Source: Alphaproteobacteria bacterium (GTDB lineage: Bacteria; Pseudomonadota; Alphaproteobacteria; ATCC43930; CGMCC-115725). Taken from it: DNA of 16,507 nt. The notes beneath the pieces are model-generated. The model saw only the letters and a program-made list of their open reading frames with translations. It searched no databases and was not told the origin of the DNA. Every line of letters begins with the position of its first letter. Positions within the stretch are counted from its first letter, which is position 1. Where the stretch lies: contig VAZT01000014.1 in NCBI GenBank assembly GCA_005884825.1, positions 1 to 16,507 of the forward strand, in the 5' to 3' direction. A program made the translations under genes and the position numbers. Below, piece by piece: positions 1-7,538 of the stretch.

Positions 1-656
1 GCTGTCCATACCACTGCACCTTTTGTGCGAAAGAAAACTTTCGCGACAGATACCGGCGCCGCCCCCTTGCCACGATATTGGCCGAGCTCGACGGGTTGAT
101 CGCCGCCGGGGTCACCTACGTCTATTTCATCGACGAGATCTTTCTTCCATGGCGCCAGTTGCTTGAGGCTGTCGCGGCGCGGCCGGTGCAATTCGGGGTG
201 CAGACGCGCATCGACTTATGGAGCCGCGAGATGCTCGATCTCCTCGGAGCTGCCGGCTGCGTCTCAATAGAGGCGGGTGTCGAAAGCTTGACCCACGAAG
301 GGCGCGATTGGCTGGAAAAGCATTGCAAGCTCTCCACCCAGGCCCTCACCGAGCTGCTGATTTACGCCAAGCGTTCGGTCCCGTTTGTCCAAGCCAATCT
401 GATCGCGAGCGGCGACGACGCAGAGATGGTGGAGCGCTGGCGCGACGAGCTGCGTAATGCCGGCGTGTGGGCGAACGATCCGGTGCCGTTGTTCCCATAT
501 CCCGGCTCGCCGGACTACCGTCGCCTTTGGGGAGTGCCCGACGACAATGCGTGGGAACGTGCGGTCGATTACTACCTCGACCGGTACGACACATTGAGCG
601 AGATCCAGGATGCGCGCCCGCGTCGGCTGGCCGCTCTCGAGGCGCATTCCGGATAA
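1..656 (+). CDS. Radical SAM protein, probably B12-binding type (5' partial)
   Basis: This is the C-terminal part of a radical SAM enzyme; about 217 residues are visible and the start lies left of the window. The first full codon is at position 3, and the protein opens with CPYHCTFC, a C-x3-C-x2-C motif that binds the 4Fe-4S cluster used to cleave S-adenosylmethionine. Later stretches fit the radical SAM barrel: FIDEIFLP, GVQTRIDLW and SIEAGVES. The C-terminal third (FPYPGSPDYR onward) looks like the tail found in B12-binding radical SAM proteins. The B12-binding domain would lie upstream and cannot be seen, so that subclass is inferred from the tail and from the glycosyltransferase neighbourhood. 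Such enzymes methylate or rearrange unactivated carbons, but the substrate here is unknown. The TAA stop shares its last base with the ATG of the next gene. Confidence 0.85.
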   Translation, partial: CPYHCTFCAKENFRDRYRRRPLATILAELDGLIAAGVTYVYFIDEIFLPWRQLLEAVAARPVQFGVQTRIDLWSREMLDLLGAAGCVSIEAGVESLTHEGRDWLEKHCKLSTQALTELLIYAKRSVPFVQANLIASGDDAEMVERWRDELRNAGVWANDPVPLFPYPGSPDYRRLWGVPDDNAWERAVDYYLDRYDTLSEIQDARPRRLAALEAHSG

Positions 657-1774
657 TGATCAGAAGGCCCAAGGTCAGGGATCGGCCGCCGACGGTGTTG
701 ATGACGGCGGATGCGGTCGGTGGGGTCTGGTCTTATGCGGTGGGCCTGTGCCGATCGATGCCCCAATCCCGGTTCGTGCTGGCGACGATGGGGCCGCGGC
801 CGCGTCAAGCTCAGCGCGACGCCATCCGCGAACTCGAAAATGTTATCCTCGTCGAGAGCGACTATCGCCTCGAGTGGATGGCGGACGGAGTAGTTGATTT
901 TACGGAGAGCCGCGACTGGCTCATGGACCTGATCGAACGGCACGAAGTCGATGTGGTCCACGTAAACGGATATGCGCATGCCCGGCTTGGCGTCGACCGC
1001 CCCGTAGTTGTCGTCGCACATTCGGACGTGCTCTCCTGGTGGGAGGCGGTTCACAAATGTCCCGTGCCGCTGGACTGGGCCGCATATCGCAGACGGGTAA
1101 TCGGCGGGCTCGCCGCGGCCGCCCGCGTCGTCGTGCCGACCGCCGCCGTTCTCGAGGATCTCGAGCGCCATTACGTGCCGCTGGCGAGCCGCGCCACAGT
1201 GATCCCGAACGGGATCGAGCCCACCGCCTTCGCTGCACTCGATAAGCGGCCTGTCGTGCTGGCCGCGGGCAGATTGTGGGACGCCGCAAAAAACCTCGCC
1301 GTTCTGGATGCGGCCGCGCCGGGGCTTCTTTGGCCGGTCGAAATAGCCGGAGATATCGAACACCCCGATGGCGGCGTGGCGAGCTTCGCCAATGTCGAAC
1401 TGCTCGGCCTTTTGACGACAGCGGAACTGGCGCGCCGTCTTGGCAGCGCGGAGATTTTTACAGCGCCGGCTCGGTACGAGCCCTTTGGCCTCGCGGTCCT
1501 CGAAGCGGCCGCAGCCGGATGCGCGCTGGTGCTCGGCGACATCCGCTCGTTGCGTGAGAATTGGAGTGACGCGGCCCTCTTCATCGACCCCGAAAATTCG
1601 GCGGCGCTCCGCGCCGCCATCAACGCTCTGATCGCCAATCCCAAAATGCGAACTCGGCTGGCAGCCACCGCGCAAGACCGCGCCCGGCGCTTTACGCTGG
1701 ATAGGATGGCACAGGCCTATGCAGCGCTCTACCACGAGATGATGCGGAACTCCACTCGTCTGGAGACCGCTTGA
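656..1774 (+). CDS. Glycosyltransferase family 4 protein
   Basis: A complete 372-residue retaining GT-B glycosyltransferase of the GT4 type, predicted cytosolic, transferring a sugar from a nucleotide donor to an unknown acceptor. The N-terminal Rossmann half begins TADAVGGVWSYAVGL, the usual glycine-rich acceptor-side loop. The C-terminal half has VIPNGIEP (from about residue 182), AGRLWDAAKN, and EPFGLAVLE, with E275 and E283 forming the E-x7-E donor-binding motif, followed by AAAAGCALV. The start at ATG 656 is chosen because it overlaps the upstream TAA by one base and places the first strand (PPTVLMTADAVGG) where GT4 proteins have it. In-frame codons further upstream would overlap the radical SAM gene by nearly 190 bases. 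The 3' end overlaps the next ATG as TGATG. Donor and acceptor cannot be told from sequence. Confidence 0.88.
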   Translation: MIRRPKVRDRPPTVLMTADAVGGVWSYAVGLCRSMPQSRFVLATMGPRPRQAQRDAIRELENVILVESDYRLEWMADGVVDFTESRDWLMDLIERHEVDVVHVNGYAHARLGVDRPVVVVAHSDVLSWWEAVHKCPVPLDWAAYRRRVIGGLAAAARVVVPTAAVLEDLERHYVPLASRATVIPNGIEPTAFAALDKRPVVLAAGRLWDAAKNLAVLDAAAPGLLWPVEIAGDIEHPDGGVASFANVELLGLLTTAELARRLGSAEIFTAPARYEPFGLAVLEAAAAGCALVLGDIRSLRENWSDAALFIDPENSAALRAAINALIANPKMRTRLAATAQDRARRFTLDRMAQAYAALYHEMMRNSTRLETA

Positions 1775-2809
1775 TGCCGAAAATCGTTCTGTTTTGCCAT
1801 TCGTTGCGCTCGGACTGGAACCATGGCAACACGCATTTCCTGCGCGGCATATTGAGCGAGTGCGGGCACCGCGGATTTGACGTCTTGGCATTGGAACCGG
1901 CCAATAGCTGGAGCGCTCAAGGTCTATTAGAGGACCGAGGCCCGGCCGCTCTCGAGGCCTGGCGCGAGTCCTACCCGCCACTGCCGTTGGCAATCTATGA
2001 CCCGGCTCGGCTCGATGTCGATCGGGCACTGGAGGGTGCGGATCTCGTTCTGGTGCACGAGTGGAACGAGCCGGAGCTTATCGCCCGCATCGCCGCGCAC
2101 CGGAAATCCGCTAGTTCGTATTTGCTGCTGTTCCATGATACGCACCACCGCGCGGTGAGCGCGCCGGCTTCCATGCCGGCTGCGCATCTCGACGGTTTTG
2201 ATGCGGTGCTGGCCTTCGGGGAGGTCCTGCGCGAAGCCTATGTCCGGCAGGGCTGGGCACGGCACGCTTTCACTTGGCACGAGGCCGCCGATCTTCGAGT
2301 GTTTGGGCCCCGGCCTCGCCTCGCTTGGCCTTTCGGCACGCGTGCACGGGGTACGATATCCCCCTGACGCGCGGCAGGCGCTTGCCCAAGCGGGCGTAGA
2401 ATTCGCCGGGTACCTGCCGAATTTCCGGGTTCCCGAGGCGTTTGCCGGGGCCGTCGCAACCGTCCATATACCGCGACGGCCATATGTTCGGATGTTGCCC
2501 GGGATCCCGACCATCCGCGTGTTCGAGGCTCTGGCTTGTGGGATTCCGCTGGTCTGCGCGCCATGGGAAGATACCGAGGGGCTGTTCACGCCCGGCCAAG
2601 ACTTTCTGGTCGCCCGCAGCGGCATCGAGATGCGCGGCCGCCTCGACTCAATCCGGAACGATCCGGAGCTCGGCGCAGCACTCTCCGAACATGGCCGCGC
2701 GACCATTGAGGCTCGTCACAGCTGTGCCCACCGCGTCGACGAGCTCTTGATCATCTGTCGGGCTCTCGGCTGTGATTTCTGTCCACCACAGACCGTTGCA
2801 GCGCAATGA
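1774..2809 (+). pseudogene. CgeB-like glycosyltransferase, broken by internal deletion and frameshift
   Basis: Two adjacent reading frames together spell one CgeB-like (COG4641) glycosyltransferase. The N-terminal part starts MPKIVLFCHS at ATG 1774 and stays open to a TGA at 2365-2367. It carries NHGNTHFLRGIL, LVLVHEWNEPE and LLLFHDTHHRA, and reaches HEAADLRVF near 2302. The C-terminal part continues one frame over from about 2324 (LGLSARVHGVRYP) to the TGA at 2807-2809. It includes PNFRVPEAF, PGIPTIRVFEALACGIPLV and HSCAHRVDELL. Against the intact paralogue at 2806-3888, roughly 25 residues between DLRVF and LGLSARV are missing, so this is a deletion of length not divisible by three, not a simple slip. 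The encoded protein would end within the linker and lack the donor-binding domain. A sequencing or assembly error is the main alternative. The last stop overlaps the next gene as ATGA. Confidence 0.82.
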
Positions 2810-3888
2810 GACGACTGTCGCTCGCGTTCTTTGGCTCGAGCCTGGTATCGGCCTATTGGAATGGCGCTGCGACCTATTACCGAGGCATATTGCGGGCGCT
2901 CGCCGCGCGCGGTCACCGCATCACTTTTTACGAACCCGACGCATTCGACCGCCAGGCGCATCGGGACATTCCCAACCCGAGTTGGGCGCGGGTGGTGGTC
3001 TACCCGGTCGACCGCACTGATGGCGTGCTGAATGCGTTGGACGAGGCCCGGCGCTGCGACCTCATTGTGAAGGCCAGCGGTATCGGCGTGTTCGACGCAT
3101 TGCTGGAGGCGCAAGTGCCGGCGACCAAGCGGCCGGGCGCGCTTGCCGTGTTCTGGGACGTCGATGCGCCGGCGACGCTGGATCGGGTTGGGGCAGATCC
3201 CGAGGATCCGTTCCGCCAGCTGATCCCGTCATACGACATGATCCTGACCTATGGCGGCGGACCGCCGGTGGTGGCGGCCTATCAGCGCTTCGGTGCGCGA
3301 GACTGCGTGCCGATCTACAACGGCCTCGATCCGGCGACGCACTATCCGGTGGCGCCGGAGGCGCGATTTGCCTGCGATCTCGGGCTGATCGCCAATCGCT
3401 TGCCGGATCGCGAGCGGCGGATCGAGGAGTTCTTCCTTGCGGTGGCAGCCGATCTGCCGCAGCAACGGTTTGTGCTCGGCGGCAATGGCTGGTCGGACAA
3501 GCCGTTGCCGCTCAACGTCGCCAATCTCGGTCATGTCTATACGCGTGATCACAACGCCTTCAATGCATCGGCACGCGCGATACTGAATGTCAGCCGCGAC
3601 AGCATGGCGGCTTACGGATACAGCCCCGCAACCCGGGTTTTTGAGGCAGCCGGCGCCGGCTCCTGCATCATCACCGATGCGTGGGAGGGCATCGGCCAAT
3701 TCTTCGAGCCGGGCCGAGAGATTCTGGTGGCTCCCAACGGTCCGGCTGTCGCGGAGATCCTGGCGAAGCTCACACTGAGGGATGCGCGGCGGATCGGAGA
3801 GGCCGCCCTGGCCCGCGCTCTTGCCGAGCATACTTATGAACGGCGCGTCGACCTCTTGGAATTGGCGTTGGAGGGCGGATCGGCGTGA
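2806..3888 (+). CDS. CgeB-like glycosyltransferase
   Basis: An intact 360-residue member of the CgeB/COG4641 group (GT-B fold with a GT1-like C-terminal domain), predicted cytosolic. The N-terminal domain has LAFFGSSLVSAYWNGAATYY and YRGILRALAARGHRITFYEPD, and the centre has AVFWDVDAPATL and YDMILTYGGGPPV. The donor domain has NVSRDSMAAYGYSPATRVFE with E280, then CIITDAWEGIGQFFEPGREIL. It is the second of four tandem relatives, which suggests successive sugar additions with different specificities. The start at ATG 2806 overlaps the preceding stop as ATGA, and its own TGA overlaps the next start as GTGA. If the upstream gene is truly frameshifted, ribosomes stop about 440 bases before this start, so coupled translation of this gene could suffer. 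Substrate unknown. Confidence 0.85.
   Translation: MRRLSLAFFGSSLVSAYWNGAATYYRGILRALAARGHRITFYEPDAFDRQAHRDIPNPSWARVVVYPVDRTDGVLNALDEARRCDLIVKASGIGVFDALLEAQVPATKRPGALAVFWDVDAPATLDRVGADPEDPFRQLIPSYDMILTYGGGPPVVAAYQRFGARDCVPIYNGLDPATHYPVAPEARFACDLGLIANRLPDRERRIEEFFLAVAADLPQQRFVLGGNGWSDKPLPLNVANLGHVYTRDHNAFNASARAILNVSRDSMAAYGYSPATRVFEAAGAGSCIITDAWEGIGQFFEPGREILVAPNGPAVAEILAKLTLRDARRIGEAALARALAEHTYERRVDLLELALEGGSA
3870..3875 (+). promoter_or_regulatory. Ribosome binding site deciding the GTG start at 3885
   Basis: GGAGGG lies inside the end of the preceding gene, nine bases before the GTG at 3885. It supports this GTG over the in-frame ATG at 3912, which has no purine-rich stretch at a suitable distance. 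Confidence 0.5.
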
Positions 3889-4894
3889 TTCCAGCAGCAT
3901 TGTCGCCGCCAATGCGACGGCTACGCATCGTCATTCTCGGTCTGTCGATCACGTCGTCCTGGGGCAACGGCCACGCGACGACCTACCGAAGTCTCGTCCG
4001 GGCCCTTTCGCAACGCGGTCACAATGTGTTGTTTCTCGAACGCGACATGCCTTGGTACCGAGCCAACCGGGATGCGGGTGATCTCCCACCCGGATCCGTT
4101 CATCTCTATCACAGCATCGACGAGCTCCGGGGGCGCTGGCGCAGTGCCCTGGCGGATGCCGATCTCGTCATCATCGGGTCCTATGTTCCCGAAGGCATTG
4201 GGGTTGGCGTGCTTGTCCAATCGATTGGCTCCGGGATTGTCGCGTTTTACGACATCGATACTCCGGTCACTCTGGCGAGCCTTGCAAAGGGTAATTGCCC
4301 TTACGTCAACCCCGAGCTAGTGGCCGGCTTCGATCTCTACCTTTCCTTCACCGGCGGCGGCGCATTGCAGGTGCTCGAACGTCGCTACCATGCGCGCGCA
4401 GCGCGAGTGCTTTATTGCTCGGTCGATCCCGACCGCCATACGCCGACCGCCACAGACCCGGTCTGGGACATGGGTTATCTCGGCACCTACAGCGCTGACC
4501 GCCAGCCGGCCCTCGAAGAGTTGATGTGCGGCGCCGCCCGCTACTGTCCGAAGGAGCTTTTCGCAGTAGCCGGCCCCCTCTATCCTGCCGAAATCTCGTG
4601 GCCGGCCAATATCGAGCGCTTAGAACATGTCGGCCCCGGCCGCCACGGGTGGTTTTACTCGAGTCAGCGTTTTACCCTCAGCGTCACGCGCGCCGCCTCG
4701 TCGCGCGGTCATCGCAGGAGGTGCTCTCCTACCTCCGCGATTTTCCCGACCGCGAGCGGCGGCGGCTCGCGATCCGGGCGCGCGAACATGTGCTCGCCCG
4801 GCACACGGCAGCTCACCGCGCCCTCGCTCTCGAAGGTTATGTCGAGGAGCTCCTCGGGCGTCGTGCGCCGCGCCGGGTCGCCGCGGCGGGATAG
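3885..4894 (+). pseudogene. CgeB-like glycosyltransferase, broken by internal deletion and frameshift
   Basis: A close paralogue of the gene at 4910-5971: both begin with a strand followed by SSWGNGHA, and share FYDIDTPVTLASLAKG and SVDPDRHTPT. The first frame runs from GTG 3885 to FTLSVTRA near 4694. The homologous protein then resumes in another frame at about 4697 (LVARSSQEVLSYLRDF) and continues through REHVLARHTAAHRA to a TAG at 4892-4894. Compared with the intact paralogue, about 40 residues (roughly 120 bases) are missing, exactly the stretch holding the conserved RLFEAAACGTPI donor-binding segment. The product should therefore be inactive. GTG 3885 is preferred because it overlaps the upstream stop as GTGA and has GGAGGG nine bases before it; ATG 3912 (MRRLRIVILG) is an alternative that aligns better with the paralogue's start. 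An assembly error is the main alternative to real decay. Confidence 0.82.
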
Positions 4895-4909
4895 CTTGCC
4901 GGGGTCGCA

Positions 4910-5971
4910 ATGAAACTGGTGATCTTCGGCCTCGCCGTCAGCTCCTCCTGGGGTAACGGCCACGCCGTATTGTGGCGGGCGCTGATCCGCGCGTTTGGCG
5001 CGCTCGGCCATTACACCGTGTTCTTCGAGCGCCATGTGCCCTACTATGCCCAGAACCGCGACCTCACAGTCCTCCAAGGCGGCCGGCTGGTTTTGTACGA
5101 TCACTGGGAGGAGGTGCTGCCTGAGGCGAAACGAGAACTGGCCGGAGCCGACGCGGCTATCGTCACCTCGTACTGCCCAGATGCGCCCGCCGCTACTGAA
5201 GTGGTTCTCGATGCGCCGGCACTTCATCTGTTTTATGACCTCGACACGCCGGTGACCTTGTCGCAGCTCGCCAAAGGCCGGGCGGTCCCCTATATCGGAC
5301 CCGATGGCCTCGCGCCGTTCGACCTCGTGCTGAGCTATACGGGAGGTGCGGCGTTGACCGGGCTGCGCAACCGGCTTGGCGCGAGGAGGGTAGCGCCGTT
5401 GTATGGCAGCGTCGATCCGGATCACTACCAGCCGGCCGCGCAGGAAGGACCGCGCGCCACGCTGTCCTATCTCGGGACCTATGCAGCCGATCGTCAGAGG
5501 GCCCTCGAAACGCTCTTCGTCGAGCCCGCCCGGCGCCGTCCGGATGACTGTTTCATCATTGGTGGGGCACAATACCCCGCCGACTTTCCGTGGAGCTCCA
5601 ACGTATTTTTTTGGCGCCACGTAGCTGCGCCCGAGCATCCGAAATTCTATGCATCTGCCCGATCGACACTGAATGTGACGCGGCAAGCAATGGCCGCGCT
5701 CGGCTGGTGTCCATCGGGGCGCCTGTTCGAGGCGGCTGCCTGCGGCACGCCGATCGTCAGCGATTGGTGGGAGGGCCTCGACGAGTTTTTTGCTCCCGAA
5801 CGCGAGATCATCGTCGTTCGGACGACTGAAGATGTATTGACAGCGCTCGAGCGCAGTGACGCCGAGCTGTCGCGGATCGGCGCCGCGGCGCGCGAGCGGG
5901 TGCTCACCCGACACACGGCTGCACGCCGCGCCGCGGAACTGGAGATGCTGCTGTCGCGGTTGGAGGAATAG
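4910..5971 (+). CDS. CgeB-like glycosyltransferase
   Basis: An intact 353-residue CgeB/COG4641-type glycosyltransferase, the last of four tandem relatives. It begins MKLVIFGLAVSSSWGNGHA. The middle has LFYDLDTPVTLSQLAKGRAV and LVLSYTGGAALTGL, then YGSVDPDHY as the interdomain linker and LSYLGTYAADRQRALE opening the C-terminal domain. The donor site has NVTRQAMAALGWCPSGRLFE with E274, AACGTPIVSDWWEGLDEFF and a C-terminal RHTAARRAAELE helix. A GT-B enzyme that takes a nucleotide-sugar donor is expected, acting in the cytosol; donor and acceptor are unknown. The ATG lies 15 bases after the TAG of the broken paralogue. The SSWGNGHA opening and the DTPVTL segment are shared almost exactly with that gene, pointing to local duplication. 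Confidence 0.87.
   Translation: MKLVIFGLAVSSSWGNGHAVLWRALIRAFGALGHYTVFFERHVPYYAQNRDLTVLQGGRLVLYDHWEEVLPEAKRELAGADAAIVTSYCPDAPAATEVVLDAPALHLFYDLDTPVTLSQLAKGRAVPYIGPDGLAPFDLVLSYTGGAALTGLRNRLGARRVAPLYGSVDPDHYQPAAQEGPRATLSYLGTYAADRQRALETLFVEPARRRPDDCFIIGGAQYPADFPWSSNVFFWRHVAAPEHPKFYASARSTLNVTRQAMAALGWCPSGRLFEAAACGTPIVSDWWEGLDEFFAPEREIIVVRTTEDVLTALERSDAELSRIGAAARERVLTRHTAARRAAELEMLLSRLEE
5962..5967 (+). promoter_or_regulatory. Ribosome binding site of the nucleotidyltransferase gene
   Basis: GGAGGA sits in the last codons of the preceding gene, nine bases before ATG 5977. It supports that start, which lies just after the previous TAG. Confidence 0.55.
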
Positions 5972-5976
5972 TTGCG

Positions 5977-6756
5977 ATGTGGGGCATTGTGCCTGCCGCG
6001 GGCAGCGGCACACGCATTCAGCCGCTGGCGTTCTCGAAGGAACTGTTGCCGGTCGGCAGCCGCTTCGATGGGGCGACCGAGCGCCCGCGCGCCGTCAGCG
6101 AGTATCTCATAGATCGAATGCTGAAGGCTGGCGCCGACAAGATCTGCTTTGTCATTTCGCCCTGGAAATCCGATATCCTGCAGTACTACGGCGGCATGAT
6201 CGGTCCGGCCGCAATCGCTTATGTCGTGCAGCCCGAGCCCGCCGGTCTGTGCGACGCGATCTTCCGCGCGCTGCCGCTGATCCAGCGCGATGATCTGGTG
6301 CTGATCGGGCTGCCCGATACGATCTGGCTGCCGGAGGACGCGCTGGCGCACCTTCCTGATGACCGGCTCGCCTTTCTGACCTTTCCCGTGGATCGGCCGG
6401 AGCTGTTCGATGCGGTCGTCAGCGACGACGAGGGCCGCGTTCAGGAAATTCAAGTAAAGCGGCGAGGCGCGGCGTCGAGCTGGGTATGGGGCGCCTTCAA
6501 GCTGCCCGGTGCAGTCTTGCATGATCTTCACAGTTTATGGTGCGAACGCGATCCACACGACGAATATGTCGGGACCTTGGTTAATGCCTATTTGGCGGCG
6601 GGCGGCGACGCGTTGGCGGTGCCGTCCGGCACGGCCTATGTCGATGTCGGGACTTTGGGCGGCTATCGCGAGGCGATGCGACTCCTTGCAGACGCCAGGG
6701 ACGAGGCGGCCTCGACTGTTTTGTCCATGAGGTTCGCGGCGAGGAGCGCGCGATGA
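5977..6756 (+). CDS. Sugar-1-phosphate nucleotidyltransferase
   Basis: A 259-residue nucleotidyltransferase of the RmlA/GalU-like family that should join a sugar 1-phosphate to an NTP and so supply an activated donor for the glycosyltransferases around it. The N-terminal signature GSGTRIQPLAFSKELLPV (from residue 9) contains the nucleotide-binding G-x-G-T-R and the catalytic-region lysine K21. Other family marks are AVSEYLIDRMLKAGADKICF, LIGLPDTIW with a likely metal-binding aspartate, and a C-terminal VDVGTLGGYREAM. It is short, lacking the C-terminal extension of larger family members. Glucose-1-phosphate thymidylyltransferase is the usual database-style label, but the sugar and base are not shown by the sequence. 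Its TGA overlaps the next gene as ATGA. Confidence 0.85.
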   Translation: MWGIVPAAGSGTRIQPLAFSKELLPVGSRFDGATERPRAVSEYLIDRMLKAGADKICFVISPWKSDILQYYGGMIGPAAIAYVVQPEPAGLCDAIFRALPLIQRDDLVLIGLPDTIWLPEDALAHLPDDRLAFLTFPVDRPELFDAVVSDDEGRVQEIQVKRRGAASSWVWGAFKLPGAVLHDLHSLWCERDPHDEYVGTLVNAYLAAGGDALAVPSGTAYVDVGTLGGYREAMRLLADARDEAASTVLSMRFAARSAR

Positions 6757-7538
6757 GCCGTAAGAAAAGCCTCGATGAATTGCGGGATGCCGCAGCAGCG
6801 CTGGGACCTTGGTTTCACAACATTGATCTAGGCGGGGTCATGACTGCGCCAGACCATTTTCTCGGTGACTACCCGGCGGTCAAATGGCGGCGGTTTGCCG
6901 ATGCGATCCCCGCTGACCTCAGCGGCAAGACGGTCCTCGATATCGGCTGTAATGGCGGCTTCTATTCGATCCAAATGAAGTTGCGCAACGCCGCTCGCGT
7001 CCTCGCGATCGATCTCGATCCCGATTATTTGCGGCAGGCTCGCTTCGCCGCCGAGACGATCGGCGTAAAAATCGAATTCGCCGAGATGTCGGCGTACGAC
7101 GTCGGATTGCTCGGCGAGCGGTTCGATATCGTGCTGTTTCTGGGCGTTCTCTATCATTTGCGGCATCCGCTTCTGGCACTCGATTTGATTCGCGAGCACG
7201 TGGTCCGCGATCTGTTTGTCTGTCAGTCGATGCAGCGCGGTGAACCCGGCGAAGATCCGCTCGAGGAGGACTACCCGTTCTCCGAGAGGGCGATCTTCGA
7301 TCGGCCAAGCTTTCCGCGGTTGTTCTTCATCGAGCACAGGTATGCCGGGGACGACACGAATTGGTGGGTCCCGAACCGCGCTTGCACGGCCGCGATGCTG
7401 CGGAGCGCCGGTTTTCTGATCGAAGCAAATCCCGACGAGGAGGTATTCCTGTGCCGGCCGACCCGGCCGCCGACCGCGTTCGGCGCGGTCTATCCCGCCA
7501 AGGGTCGTTCACAAACTGAAGGAAGCATCGCAGCATGA
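6753..7538 (+). CDS. SAM-dependent methyltransferase, CmoB-like (TIGR04290-type)
   Basis: A 261-residue class I methyltransferase. Motif I is VLDIGCNGGFYS at residues 61-72, followed by VLAIDLDPDYLRQARFA, where the aspartates would bind the SAM ribose. VLFLGVLYHLRHPLLAL resembles the corresponding stretch of CmoB, the tRNA wobble-uridine carboxymethyltransferase. A basic N-terminus and a PWFHNIDLGG segment precede the core. In this setting it more likely modifies a sugar or glycoconjugate than tRNA. From memory it matches the family TIGRFAMs calls TIGR04290, found in a conserved rhizobial glycan neighbourhood. The start overlaps the preceding stop as ATGA, and the end overlaps the next ATG in the same way. 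Methyl acceptor unknown; transfer of a carboxymethyl group cannot be excluded. Confidence 0.85.
   Translation: MSRKKSLDELRDAAAALGPWFHNIDLGGVMTAPDHFLGDYPAVKWRRFADAIPADLSGKTVLDIGCNGGFYSIQMKLRNAARVLAIDLDPDYLRQARFAAETIGVKIEFAEMSAYDVGLLGERFDIVLFLGVLYHLRHPLLALDLIREHVVRDLFVCQSMQRGEPGEDPLEEDYPFSERAIFDRPSFPRLFFIEHRYAGDDTNWWVPNRACTAAMLRSAGFLIEANPDEEVFLCRPTRPPTAFGAVYPAKGRSQTEGSIAA

Noticed and set aside
467..655. Upstream start for the first GT4 gene.
   Set aside because: It would overlap the radical SAM gene by nearly 190 bases and add residues unlike any GT4 N-terminus; ATG 656 overlaps the stop by one base as elsewhere in the operon.
572..2029. Long open frame of 485 codons on the minus strand.
   Set aside because: It lies opposite two well-supported glycosyltransferase genes, reads as arginine- and proline-rich shadow protein and shows no domain.
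2290..2340. Programmed frameshifting to restore the first CgeB-like gene.
   Set aside because: About 25 conserved residues are missing at the junction, and the only heptamer-like run (GGGCCCC) would serve a -1 shift, whereas the frames differ by +1.
4709..6013. Long minus-strand open frame of 434 codons.
   Set aside because: It is antisense to the intact CgeB-like gene and shows no recognisable motif; high GC content keeps such frames open.
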